NCBI GenBank assembly: GCA_964035545.1
Contig: OZ037769.1
Span: 17,365,633-17,429,632, forward strand
Length of the DNA: 64,000 nucleotides
Reading direction: 5' to 3'
From: Bugula neritina
Lineage: Eukaryota; Bryozoa; Gymnolaemata; Cheilostomatida; Bugulidae
Under the pieces are notes generated by a model that saw nothing but the letters and a program-made list of their open reading frames with translations, searched no databases and had not been told where the DNA came from. Made by a program: the position numbers and the translations under genes. Shown one piece after another: positions 21,810-34,000 of the stretch. How positions within the stretch are numbered: position 1 is the stretch's first letter; the number at the start of each line of letters is the position of its first letter.

Positions 21810-23904
21810 GACCCTGAGAAGGATTTTAGTATAAGAGTTAATAAGAGGACACGTTTATCAATTCTAGATATTAATTATTTAAATTCTAACATAAACAACT
21901 TTTTACATCTAAAAACTAAGCAGCTTAAACTACTAGTATTACTATTACTAAAACTAAATAAAATTCAAACTAATGAAATACTTTTCTGCAAACCATTAGA
22001 CTTGGTGGATAGTCATTACATTTTGATTTACTGACTAGTGATTGATTACTCACCATTTATTGACAATCACAATGTGAATGTTTAGATTTAATAAAACAAT
22101 TAATAAATTGATTCTTTAAATGTCATATTATTGATAATCATCATCATAATCATTATGATTATCATTATAATGATTATTTATTTATTAGAATAATTTAAAT
22201 TTTAATTTAAATTTTAATTTATGATCCGGTTAAAAATTTATACAGTACAAAAAATTTAAGTCGACCAATATAACTTTCTAAAACATTTTTATTATAATAC
22301 TTGCTAGTAAGTAATAACTTTTGGTAACCAGTTCCAATTTGCAACTGGTGACTAGTCACTGGAACTAGCTTACGATCACTGTGATATTCATAAAGATTTT
22401 TACTACTCGAATTGGATTGTTTCTGAAAAATTAAATAAGAAATTAAATTGTGCAACTCGCTAGACTTAAACGAGCCAGTGTTTGCGCCGTATTGTCATTG
22501 TTCAGCGTGAATAGAGGTTGAGCCCGCAATATTTTTGTTCCCTTCTACAATGTAATAAAACTCGCTACCGGAGTCACACGACCAAGTAGTTGGCAGGTCT
22601 GTTTAATAACCTCGTTGTTCAATAATAACATAACAGCGGAAGGGTGCTATTGTATACTCCCGTTAAACGACTATCACCATCACCGAAGAATTCCGGCTTG
22701 ACTGCAGTAGGGTACAGCTAGAAGGAAATTATTAATCTGTCGTAGGTTGGTGCAGCAGACAGCAAATATTCCAGGCTTCGGGTGCAGTGTGAGTATCTGA
22801 TATGGTGATTGCAGCAGATTCACCGACTTGCTGATGTAATTTTGTACTTAAAAAGTATATGATTTCATTTATTTGTTAGTATGGGTGCTAGACGCTAGTG
22901 TGAGACAGTTCAACTTCTAGGCAGATTGTCATTGTATTTGTTGTTTTATCCATTAATTTTAAATTTAATATCATTTTTATATTATTACTATTACAGTAAT
23001 ACGATTAGTATAATAAATATAATTAATAGTAGTTATAGGCATAGTCATAATGATAGTTGTACTATTACTAAATGTATTATTATTTGTATTTATTTGAATA
23101 ACTGTGAGATGTTTTATGAAGAACGAAGAAACACTTTATGATTATCCAATTGCATAACTTAGCTTTACAGTAGTTACATCAATTTTATTGGAGTTTAATT
23201 TATACCTTCTACTTGTTGCTGTAAATGAAGGAACCCTTATCTTGGTCGTTTACCACCTTGTGACGGTCTTCACCTCTCCTTGACATGACATGTTACCTCT
23301 TGTCTATTTATAAACCATGTAGGAGCTTACCATCTATTAGTGATATATTTTCATACCTCCTACAACCAGCTGTTAATGTATTCACACCATAACCTGTGCC
23401 AGTTTGAATAATTCTGGCAATCTTATTCCTTGTGCTATTGATTTATTGTTGAACTCAAACACTTCTAACCCTTGCAATTATTTATACTTGCCAGTGAAAG
23501 GAGGCAATCAAAGTGATTTCACCTCCTAGAATCACACATTCTCTACATAATATGTACTACCTAGAAAATATATTGTATGTATACTATAGGTATGTGTACA
23601 TATTGGATATAATAGCTATTACAGATGCGTGTCACATAATATTAATATATATGTTGCAAAACATGTCAGTATTTCATCAGTAAATGTATTGCAAGTCTAA
23701 ATTAAGTTGTTGAAATGTGAGGGAAATATAGTTCTCCCAAATTTACACATAGATAATATCATTGAGAAATATCTAGTGCCTATATATTATATTTAATTGT
23801 TCTAACGTTCAAAGTATATATATATTATATATATTATATATATTATATATATATATATATATATCATATATATCATATATATCATATATATATATATATA
23901 TTAT
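21810..23904. other. Divergent intergenic region, left part
   Basis: This lies between the starts of PSME3IP1 (minus) and the kinase gene (plus). It is AT-rich, with an ATTTAAATTTTAATTTAA tract at about 22190-22220 and (AT)n tracts at 23815-23905. I see no supported exon, though the first non-coding exon of either gene could be here. Confidence 0.5.
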
Positions 23905-24057
23905 ATATAATGTAGTGTGTTCAGATTGTTAATGATACATATATATATAACACCTGACGAGTGCAGTTTACTGTACGAAACTATATAGTTGTGTGAGATT
24001 TTTTTAAATAAAAAAATATATATGTATCATTAACAATCTGAACACACTACATTATAT
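23905..24057. mobile_element. Palindromic element with ribozyme loop
   Basis: Two perfect 42-bp arms, 23905-23946 and 24016-24057, are inverted copies (core GTGTGTTCAGATTGTTAATG on the left and its complement on the right). The 69-base loop holds a hammerhead motif. (AT)n tracts flank both sides. The compact fold-back shape suggests a small non-autonomous mobile unit or a retroelement remnant. Confidence 0.85.
23950..23994 (+). ncRNA. Hammerhead ribozyme, type I-like
   Basis: All conserved core pieces are present in order. Stem I strand ACAC (23950-23953) is followed by core CTGACGA (23954-23960), stem II GTGCAG / CTGTAC closed by TTTA (23961-23976; six pairs, one G-T), and core GAA (23977-23979). 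Stem III is ACT/AGT with an ATAT loop (23980-23989), then the cleavage-site base T at 23990, then GTGT, which closes stem I. The stem III strand ACTATATAGT is a perfect palindrome; so short a stem III is typical of animal retroelement hammerheads that work as dimers. The 42-bp arms outside would extend stem I greatly. Self-cleavage is predicted, not shown. Confidence 0.8.
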
Positions 24058-24127
24058 TAGCTCTGTCACCCGTGATATCGAGCACTTTACTTTGCTGGAA
24101 CTCCAACTAGATTGACAATCAGCATAC

Positions 24128-24262
<135 letters not shown>

Positions 24263-24373
24263 TGTATAATTATACAGAAAGCTGTATTGTAATATTTCTT
24301 GAACATTTGTTACTTTAACCTCCTTACGAAATAACTCCTGGTTTTTGCTCTAGAACATTCTAATATAGATGTC

Positions 24374-24731
24374 TTCTATTACTCTAGATGTCTTGTTACT
24401 TATATCTATAAGATAGTATATATTATTACTGTAGATATCTTGTCACTTATATCTATAAGATAGTATATATTATTACTGTAGATATCTTGTCACTTATATC
24501 TATAAGATAGTATATATTATTACTGTAGATATCTTGTCACTTATATCTATAAGATAGTATATATTATTACTGTAGATATCTTGTCACTTATATCTATAAG
24601 ATAGTATATATTATTACTGTAGATATCTTGTCACTTATATCTATAAGATAGTATATATTATTACTGTAGATATCTTGTCACTTATATCTATAAGATAGTA
24701 TATATTATTACTGTAGATATCTTGTCTATAA
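24374..24731. repeat. 47-bp minisatellite, seven copies
   Basis: Nearly identical copies of a 47-bp unit containing CTTGTCACTTATATCTATAA and TAGTATATATTATTACTGTA. It lies about 700 bases upstream of the kinase start. Near-perfect identity suggests recent expansion. Confidence 0.95.
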
Positions 24732-25240
24732 GATAGTTAACTCTCACCACAACTTAATGTTCATTTAAGACCTATACTATATAAATGAGATCTCTTGAAG
24801 TCTCAAAGTAAGAATACAGCTTCAACATACTATCTCTGTGAAGATATCATTGTTGTAAGAAGTGCAGAGCTTATAGTTGTATAAAAGCTTTTCCTAGGCT
24901 TGACTTCAGTAGAGGAGATTATCTGGCAATATTGGTATTTTTTGCACTCCAAACACTTTTTACAAAAAAGTATGTAATTGTTTTTCAAAGTGGCTTTCAT
25001 TGTTTTGGTTTTCTGGTATTTCTGTTGTATTGGAATGAAGTATTGTTTTGCTAAGCTTGAGATTACCTTGTCTCATTTGCATGCTGATGAGATGAAAGGG
25101 GTTGTACTGCCTAGTAACATCATCTATACCGTGTTTACTGCTTCTACTTTCTAAATCCTACTAATCTAGTGACTAGAGGTAAAAGTTGCCTCATATCTGT
25201 TTAGGTAATCCCATCAGTTCCATTACGTAGACTGTAGAGT

Positions 25241-25266
25241 GTTTGAGAATAAACTGCACTCATCAG
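25241..25266 (-). pseudogene. Degenerate hammerhead copy
   Basis: The minus strand reads CTGATGAGTGCAGTTTATT, which matches the ribozyme at 23954-23972 in 17 of 19 positions, both differences being C-T. The second half of stem II and the GAAA core are replaced by CTCAAAC, so it cannot fold as a hammerhead. It is probably a decayed relative in the opposite orientation. Confidence 0.45.
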
Positions 25267-25435
25267 AACTCAAATTATTTATTATCTAAAACAACATTAA
25301 TCATCATTACTTTGTAATCACTTAAACATTTATTCTATGATTATTATTCACAATCTTAGGATGGTGATTGCCTGCTACAAGCTCTGATAAATCACTTATC
25401 TTGTAGAGTAGAGAGAGTAGAGAGAGTATGCCAGC

Positions 25436-28297
25436 ATGTCTTTCACTGAGAAGAGTAATACCACTAAATCAGCTGGAGACAAGATGGCCGACGTACAACT
25501 CAACACGTCCTATCTGATACCGTTAGTCAGCGCTCTAGGTGGAGTAGTGTTGGTGCTATCTGTAGTGCTGGCTGTCATATTCTGTCGAAGATACACGAGA
25601 AGCAGACGTATGAGAGAAGCAGATGACATCAAGGTGAAGGTCATCAAATCAACTCTCTCTGACAATCATTTGGAGTCTTCAGACCGACTTAGTAGTTTCT
25701 CAAGTTCGTCAACTACAGTAAATGAAGACAGTTCGTTGTCCTTAGGGCGTAGGAATGAGCAGCCCCAGAAGTTAATAAATCATGCCCCAGTTCCCGGGCT
25801 ACATAACATCCCGGTGAGACAGAATTCTTCCCCTGAGAGCCCCAAGTCTCCTTCCTGTGAGTTGATGATTGGAGGAGACGACTACGTGAACGACACGAGT
25901 TTTGCATTGCGCATTGTCCCGCCTCCACCGGACTCTAAATGTCCTTCACCTCCGACACCACCTGACGTGACTGTATCAGACTCGACGGCTGTCTTATCCA
26001 CTCCCGATCTCCCAAGAATCAAGGGTCGGAGGTCAAAAAATGGGCCACTCTCGCCTAGTTTACTCGCTAACAAGGAGGCAACGCTACAGAGAGCTTCCGG
26101 TCTCTTCCGCTCCGACACAAAGGCACACGAGTTCTACACCAAGACTATCACCAACTACGAGATGAACAGAAGTCAGCTGCAGTCTGTTAGGATGATCGGG
26201 AAGGGTCACTTCGGCTGCGTGTATTCTGGGAAGGCGAGTAAAGTGCCGAACTCGAGACAGAGGAATCTGAAGGTGGCCATTAAGACGATGAAAAATTCCT
26301 CCCCGGACAGTGAGAAGCAGGAGTTCCTGTACGAGGTGGAGATAATGAAGTTGGTGACGTCACTCAACCACCCCAACATCATCAAACTCCTGGGCTGCGT
26401 GACTAAGACTCAACCTTACCTCATTGTGCTCGAACTCATGAGTAATGGCAACCTGCAGCGATTTCTCCGCGACACGAAGACAGGGGATGTGTATTACAAC
26501 TTACATGATGATAGTGACAGTATTACTGAGCAACACCTAGTCAAGTTTGCTCTGGACATATCCAAAGGTATGGAGGGAATAGCCGACCTTCAGCTCCTTC
26601 ACCGTGACCTCGCTTGCCGGAACATTCTCATAGACCAGCACTTGACCTGTAAGGTGGCCGACTTTGGGTTTGCCAAAGACGTGCTGAACAAGCCGGAGTA
26701 TCAGAGCAAGTCGGTATTCCAGAGACCCCGCCCCACAAGATGGCTGCCCCCAGAGTCTCTCTTCACCTTCAAACACTCTATTCAAAGTGATGTCTGGTCT
26801 TATGGGGTCGTGTTGTGGGAGATTGTGACGCTAGGCAACCTTCCCTACCCACAGATGAGCTGTAAAGAGGTAGGTTCTTAGACTATGTAGTGTAAACAGC
26901 TAAGTTCTTGGTAAGAATGCATAAAATTGATACCTTACTGGGTAATATTGGTCGTGATGGAAATGAGATTTGTTTTGTGTGAATATTTTAAGACCGTACA
27001 TAAGCAATAAGGTGATCACTGCATCCAGTCTACTCTGTTTGTACACCAGAAACTATGCTATGTTGTGGTTTTCCTCTAATAGTGAACTTTTTACTTGATG
27101 AGGTAAAGAATGTGGAATGTGCTTCAATTTGATAAACAGTGAGAGATGTTTTACATATTGGCTGGCAGAGTCTTTTACTGCTAGCGAATCACTACATTGA
27201 CTGCATGACCATACTATCAACTGTGACGACACACTCTAGCAGGCTTACCCCATCAACTTTGTTATATGTTTCAGTATATTACCTCTCAAGTATAAATCTC
27301 CACGATGTTGTAGAGAAATATTGTTGGAATAAATGAACTCACATTTTATTATATTTTAAGCACAGCTTATGTGGGGTTTTCAACAAAACCCTGATGTTAA
27401 TTAATACAAGTGTGTAGATACAGGCACGTAGGGTAGACAATTCCATTATAACTCAGTGTGTATATCTGTGTGCAGGTAATGAGAGCTATAGCGAAGGGGT
27501 ACAGAATGCCGTGCCCACCTCACTGCTCTACAGATATATACAGTGTGATGACAGAGTGCTGGAGAGAGAGGCTGGGGGACAGGCCAACCTTTAAGGATAT
27601 CGTAACTAAGATGTCGGCACTGCACGCTCACTCTACAGGTCAGTCTACAGGTCACTCTACAGGTCACTCTACAGGTCAGTCTACAGGTCAGTATACAGGT
27701 TACTCTACAGGTCAGTATACAGGTCAGTATACAGTCTACAGGTCATTCTACAGTCTACAGGTCAGTCTACAGGTTATTATACAGGTTAGTGTGAGACAAC
27801 TCTAAAATGCATACAACATGCAAACTTTTGGAGAAACCGGATATCTTCTGTAGACTTGGCCAGGTGTACATTTATACTACTTCCAAGGCTATTTGATAAC
27901 TATATTATAAATAACTATATTTGACTCACTGTTATGTTAATCTAAGCTTTCAAGTCAGCAAAGATGGTGCATTTTCTCTCAGATTTTCAATCACATCATT
28001 CTTGTAGATCAACTACTTTGTATTTTATATAGTAGTGTGAAGAAGTTTAACTAAATATTTATTTTGATTAGACTTGCTTGTCTATAGAAACTTCCTCACT
28101 AGTATAACAGCCATGTTGTGTTGTAATAGACAGTAGTATCATTGGGTTCATCTGTCGGCCATATTGAAACGTTAAGTGTAATATGTGCAGGTCTAGTGAA
28201 TATGAAGAAGCTGTATGAACATGACTACTGTGATACGCTGCCGCCTGAGGAACAGGAAATGCTCATGGAGTATGCTGCCTCTGAGACTCTCTGCTGA
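25436..28297 (+). CDS. Receptor-type tyrosine kinase, minimal ectodomain
   Basis: Three exons, 25436-26869, 27476-27638 and 28191-28297, join in phase to give 567 residues. A membrane segment (about residues 26-50, VSALGGVVLVLSVVLAVIFC) is followed by basic RRYTRSRRMR. A Ser/Pro-rich juxtamembrane region (about 60-240) leads to a kinase domain with all catalytic parts: glycine loop GKGHFG (255-260), VAIK lysine 283, LLHRDLACRN with catalytic Asp391, DFG at 409-411, and RWLPPESLF in place of the usual RW-x-APE. HRDLACRN is a tyrosine-kinase signature. Only about 25 residues precede the membrane segment, with no signal peptide, a layout like STYK1/NOK; unlike STYK1 the catalytic residues are intact. 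Missing upstream exons encoding an ectodomain cannot be ruled out. Confidence 0.8.
26870..27475 (+). other. Kinase gene intron 1
   Basis: A 606-base intron with GTAGGT donor and TGCAG acceptor. It is one of the few introns here with no tandem array. Confidence 0.7.
27629..27786. repeat. 12-bp repeat copying the kinase exon-2 donor
   Basis: Units of CACTCTACAGGT / CAGTCTACAGGT begin at the exon end (CACTCTACAG then GTCA). Every unit therefore offers an ACAG-GT donor-like site, about ten in all. Confidence 0.9.
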
Positions 28298-28326
28298 GTG
28301 TGCTGCCTCTGAGACTCTCTGCTGAG
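28270..28326. repeat. 28-bp duplication over the kinase stop codon
   Basis: The last codons, stop and following bases (TGCTGCCTCTGAGACTCTCT plus GCTGAGTG) occur twice in a row, so the stop region is duplicated. Confidence 0.9.
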
Positions 28327-28607
28327 TGATGTCATTCTACCAACCTGCAGAAGGACAATCTGCAGAAGGACAGGCTGCAGAAGGACTAGTTGCAGAAGGA
28401 CTAGTTGCAGACGTTAACATGGGAATAATCATTATAGTGATAAGAAGCTGTGAGGGACATCCGACAGTAAACTGTGTGGACAATGACTTCTAGACCTCAG
28501 AAGATAAGCCTATGGAGGGACATCTGGAGATTTGACCTTTGACTGCTCACAATGGCTCTACTCTATAGTTAGATCTTCTATGGTGTTATATAGTTCCACT
28601 AATTCCT

Positions 28608-28613
28608 AATAAA
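28608..28613 (+). promoter_or_regulatory. poly(A) signal candidate, kinase gene
   Basis: AATAAA lies 311 bases after the stop codon. Another AATAAA is at 28856-28861. Confidence 0.45.
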
Positions 28614-28861
28614 TTATGGTTGAAATGTTGAGAACTTAAACTAACACTGAGAAAAGATCTCAAGCTATTGTTGAAGTTTTACATCATGTATGGCTAATTT
28701 TATTTTCATATCTAGTGCATGCATACTGTGTGGTATGATAGAGCAATGAATCTGTACATATATATATGATGTGAATTATATTTAGAATATTTATAGAGCT
28801 GGTTGTTGACTTTGTATACTCAGTGTCTCTATAAGCACACAAAAGTTGTGATTAGAATAAA

Positions 28862-31007
28862 CAGATGACACACAAGTCCTCCGACCTCATAACTCAGGCT
28901 AAAATTGCTCAGACTCCAACTTTGTTATTTCTCAGACTATACAATGTAATCATAGACTCATCAGCGCTAGACTGTTTACTTCCTTGTATACCCCCCCCCC
29001 ACTTTCTCCTCATAGTGGCAATAGTTCTAATGCTATAATAATTATAGGCTACATGTTGTAATAACACTGGAATATGTGAACACACCTCAGTCTGTTATAA
29101 TCATATGCAATCTTTCTCCACTCTTGATGTATTAGTTGGCAATGATTTACCTTTCTATTATTATCAGCTCTTGTGTCACTGAAGGTGACAATGTTTCACT
29201 TACTATGACTCATTGATACAGAAGTTCTACTGACCTATATCACTGACAAGTAGGAAATAAATTGGTGAATGTCACCAAATTGGAATTGTTGTGTCCCACA
29301 GTTTATATATGATTCATGTTTTGAATAAATTATAACTTCTATGGAATGTCTTGCGTTGTTTCTCTGGACAAACTGCTCATTAAATTGCCAAAATTCATCA
29401 AATACTTAGTGTACTTTCGAATTGCCAACTATGTTCTGAATCACCAAGTTGACTAAGCATGGGATGTACTGTAAGAGAATGCTCCATCAGCCAAAATACA
29501 AAAATAGAACGCATATTATGTAAGCTTTAACCTTGCATGAAAAACAAAGCTATATTATTAAACATAGCCTTGTTAATATAGTGTCAACTATTGACTCTGT
29601 TTCAACCTAGAAACAGTTTTTTATAGTTTCCAGGGCTAGAACAATATAAACCTTAAATATTTATATTAAAAGACAAATTTTGCTTTTCAGTCTTCGAAAG
29701 CAAATAACCTTCATACCTCCTCATTACGCAACAGTCGAATAGTGTTTTTAGATTTGGAGTTGCCCACTTCTTGAATATAAATTTTCGATTAAATAAGTTC
29801 TCAGGTACACACGCCCACCAAGAGTTAAAGGTGAACGCAGTCAAGCATAAACTGATAAAGAGCTAGCATAAGGTGTAAAACGTGATGGTAGTTGGAGCAA
29901 GAAATACAATTTGTTAAATGTGCGAGTAAAGTTGTCAAGGAATCAGCCAGTGTAAGATCAATTAATACGTATAATTTAAATTATCAGTCTGCCTATAACT
30001 ATAATATACTGCAATAACTTGAAGTGATTTATTGATATTTTTACCTACAACTACAAGACCAAGTAAAGTTCACTCTATTTCTACTTCGTTTTGAAGTTGA
30101 AGTTGATTATCAATATAAATATCACTAACTCAATATCAATATGAGTATCAATATTGTGACGGTTATGAATATCATTATGTTCACCACTAATTTGCGTATG
30201 ATTTTCACTGATGCCATCGTGACTTTGATTATCATGCCATTGCAGAAACTGGAAAGCAGACTAGAACTGTTCCAAGACTCAGACTGAGACTGGGCTTGAA
30301 CTTAAAGTTTATACACGACTACGTGAACGAATGATTTGCCCTAAATTTAAAGTTAAATTTAACAACTACGCTCACAATGACGACGACTCTGACTGAGGTG
30401 AATGATTATCAGTATGATTATACTTATAGTTATAATACTAAAGCCTGATGTAACACTTGTTGCTGTAAGCGTAGCACAGTCGATATCGTGATACCTAGTC
30501 CTATGGCTATCTTTTATGCTGATTCAGGTTGTCATTCTTATTATTCATTGTAGAACTAGAAGTAATCGTATTCACATTGATTTATATTTACTGATAGTGG
30601 TATTGTAATTTACCAATGATATATATTGTTACAATCGCATGCGTTTAGTTGTAGCAATTGCAGTAGTGAGTTTAATGACTTCAAAGTTGAAAGAAGAGTA
30701 ATATCAATATGAATATGAGTGTTTTGTTTAGAAGTTTGCTCTATACTTATACTTATAATTATAGCTGATTCCAGTATTTCTAAAATAAGTTTTATTAAAT
30801 ATCATAATGGTTATAATAGTTGCTGTTATAGTTGGTGTTTATACGAATACTAAATTTAATCATAACACTGTGACTGTTACCGTTACTATTATTTTATAGA
30901 ACTTAATGATGAAGTCAACCGATTTCTCTTTGCATTTAACTGAATATTGATGGGCTGCAGTTGACTAACTAATCTCATAATGATATATTTCAATGTAATG
31001 ACTTTAG
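28862..31007. other. Intergenic, kinase to HLCS
   Basis: AT-rich DNA with a ten-base C run at about 28990 and a degenerate stretch at 30100-30420 rich in ATCAATAT and GACTCAGACTGAG phrases. The first exons of HLCS should be here or be absent; none was recognised. Confidence 0.5.
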
Positions 31008-34000
31008 ACTGCTACTCAGACTATTCTGTTATATACTGATGGGGAGTTGTCCACCGTATCTCCTTACTTGGGAGTGAAGGAGCAGCTAGTGAAATGTGTT
31101 GGAGTAGAAAGATATGTTATCCAGGAGATGCAAATGACCCTACCAAGTAGTGGCTGGCAGCATAACTGTGCATTGGTTGTCATAGCAACTGGAGAGGTAA
31201 ATGTTGGCTGTGTATGGTCGTCATGACAACTGATATACACTCACGGCTGTCGTATCGCGGTGGCTATCAACTAGTTATTTGCATGTGTTTCAGGTGCCGG
31301 AGCATGTGGAAGATGTACTCACAAAGTTTTTGGATGCAGGAGGCAGGATTCTCTCTCTCTGTTGTAATTTTGACAAGCGGTATTTTGGTCACGAAGTAAA
31401 CAGGAATAGCAAGGAGGTGGGAGACTTTATATTGAGATAATCTCCCAGATACTGCCTTGTGTTCTCCTTCTATGAATTGTATCAGTAAGACAGTAGAATA
31501 CTCTCAGCTGACAGGAAGTTATCTCTACATGGCTGTCTGCTGCTTATAACTCAGGTAGTTGAAGTGGAATATGAGGAGAAGTTGATGAAGGCAGTGGCCG
31601 GGGAGTATCATTATGTTGGTACTAAGGCTGAAGAATCTCTCCTCCAGACACACGAGAGTCACACGGTAGTGGCAGCAGGTAAGATGAGATGAACCAACTA
31701 TTCCTCTAGAATATAGCTTCTGTCTGCTGCTCTCTACTTCTCTTCTGGAATATTCTTCAGAGCTCTCTAACTCTAGTCATGGGAAGTGCGTCTGCACCCA
31801 AGTTCACCTGTACGGCTGCACAGAGTCGCCTGCTGTAGGGGTGGGTGCAGAGACCCCCTCAATATCAACTGAGAGTGGAGGTCTGAGGCTACAGGCTTTT
31901 GCTGATCTGCTCGTACGGCTCGACATAGATGTGTGTGACGACTACATCCCCAGGGGCGTGACTCTGTGTCACTTTCGGTGCGCTCAAGGTCAGGTGTGTG
32001 TCACATGGTCAGGTGTGTGTCACATGATCAGGTGTGTGTCACATGATCAGGTAAACTGGAGTCATTTCTACATAAAAGATACACATGTATTTCTAGTCTA
32101 TTGGAATATTTGTAGGAAATGTTGAGTGAATTCATGCGGAATATTTCCCTCCAGTATAAAGATGATATTGAGAGACATGTCCTCACTCTCCCGGAGATTG
32201 GACGTGTCAATCTGGTATCAAATATGGAGGAGTCTTTGCACTCATTTGATTGGACAGTGAGTTGACGCTGTCTACTCAATAGTGTGTATTATATATAATA
32301 TATTAGTGCTGTACTGATCTGTGTATTATATATAATATACTAGTGCTGTACTGATCTGTGTATTATATATAATATACTAGTGCTGTACTGGTCTGTGTAT
32401 TATATATAATATACTAGTGCTGTACTGATCTGTGTATTATATATAATATACTAGTGCTGCACTGGTCTGTGTATTATATATAATATACTAGTGCTGTACT
32501 GATCTGTGTATTATATATAGTATACTAGTGCTGTACTGATCTGTGTATTATATATAATATACTAGTGCTGTACTGGTCTGTGTATTATATATAATATACT
32601 AGTGCTGTACTGATCTGTGTATTATATATAATATACTAGTGCTGTACTGATCTGTGTATTATATATAGTATACTAGTGCTGTACTGATCTGTGTATTATA
32701 TATAATATACTAGTGCTGTACTGGTCTGTGTATTATATATAATATACTAGTGCTGTACTGATCTGTGTATTATATATAATATACTAGTGCTGTACTGATC
32801 TGTGTATTATATATAATATACTAGTGCTGTACTGATCTGTGTATTATATATAATATAATAGTGCTGTACTGGTCTGTGTATTATATATAATATACTAGTG
32901 CTGTACTGATCTGTGTATTATATATAATATACTAGTGCTGTACTGATCTGTGTATTATATATAATATACTAGTGCTGTACTGATCTGTGTATTATATATA
33001 ATATACTAGTGCTGTACTGATCTGTGTATTATATATAATATAATAGTGCTGTACTGGTCTGTGTATTATATATAATATACTAGTGCTGTACTGATCTGTG
33101 TATTATATATAATATACTAGTGCTGTACTGATCTGTGTATTATATATAATATACTAGTGCTGTACTGATCTGTGTATTATATATAATATACTAGTGCTGT
33201 ACTGATCTGTGTATTATATATAATATACTAGTGCTGTACTGATCTGTGTATTATATATAATATACTAGTGCTGTACTGATCTGTGTATTATATATAGTAT
33301 ACTAGTGCTGTACTGATCTGTGTATTATATATAATATACTAGTGCTGTACTGGTCTGTGTATTATATATAATATACTAGTGCTGTACTGATCTGTGTATT
33401 ATATATAATATACTAGTGCTGTACTGATCTGTGTATTATATATAGTATACTAGTGCTGTACTGATCTGTGTATTATATATAATATACTAGTGCTGTACTG
33501 ATCTGTGTATTATATATAATATACTAGTGCTGTACTGATCTGTGTATTATATATAATATACTAGTGCTGTACTGATCTGTGTATTATATATAATATACTA
33601 GTGCTGCACTGATCTGTGTATTATATATAATATACTAGTGCTGTACTCATCTGTGTATTATATAGAAATACAAGTCAGCGCTGACAAGTAAACTCATAGG
33701 AAATACTGTCATATACCAGAAGATAGCCTACACAACTATGAATAACCTTGACCCTTTCATAGCCTGTGTACCTGTCGGCTGTGGTCTGGTAGCTGTGGCT
33801 AGTAGGCAGCTTAATGGGAGAGGTGAGGCTACACTCTTCTAGTAGCTCTGAGAGTGTCAGGTGAGAGTGTCAGGTGAGAGTGTCAGGTGAGAGTGTAAGG
33901 TGAGACTGTAAGGTGAGACTGTAAGGTGAGAGTGTAAGGTGAGACTGTAAGGTGAGAGTGTAAGGTGAGACTGTCAGGTGAGAGTGTAAGGTGAGACTGT

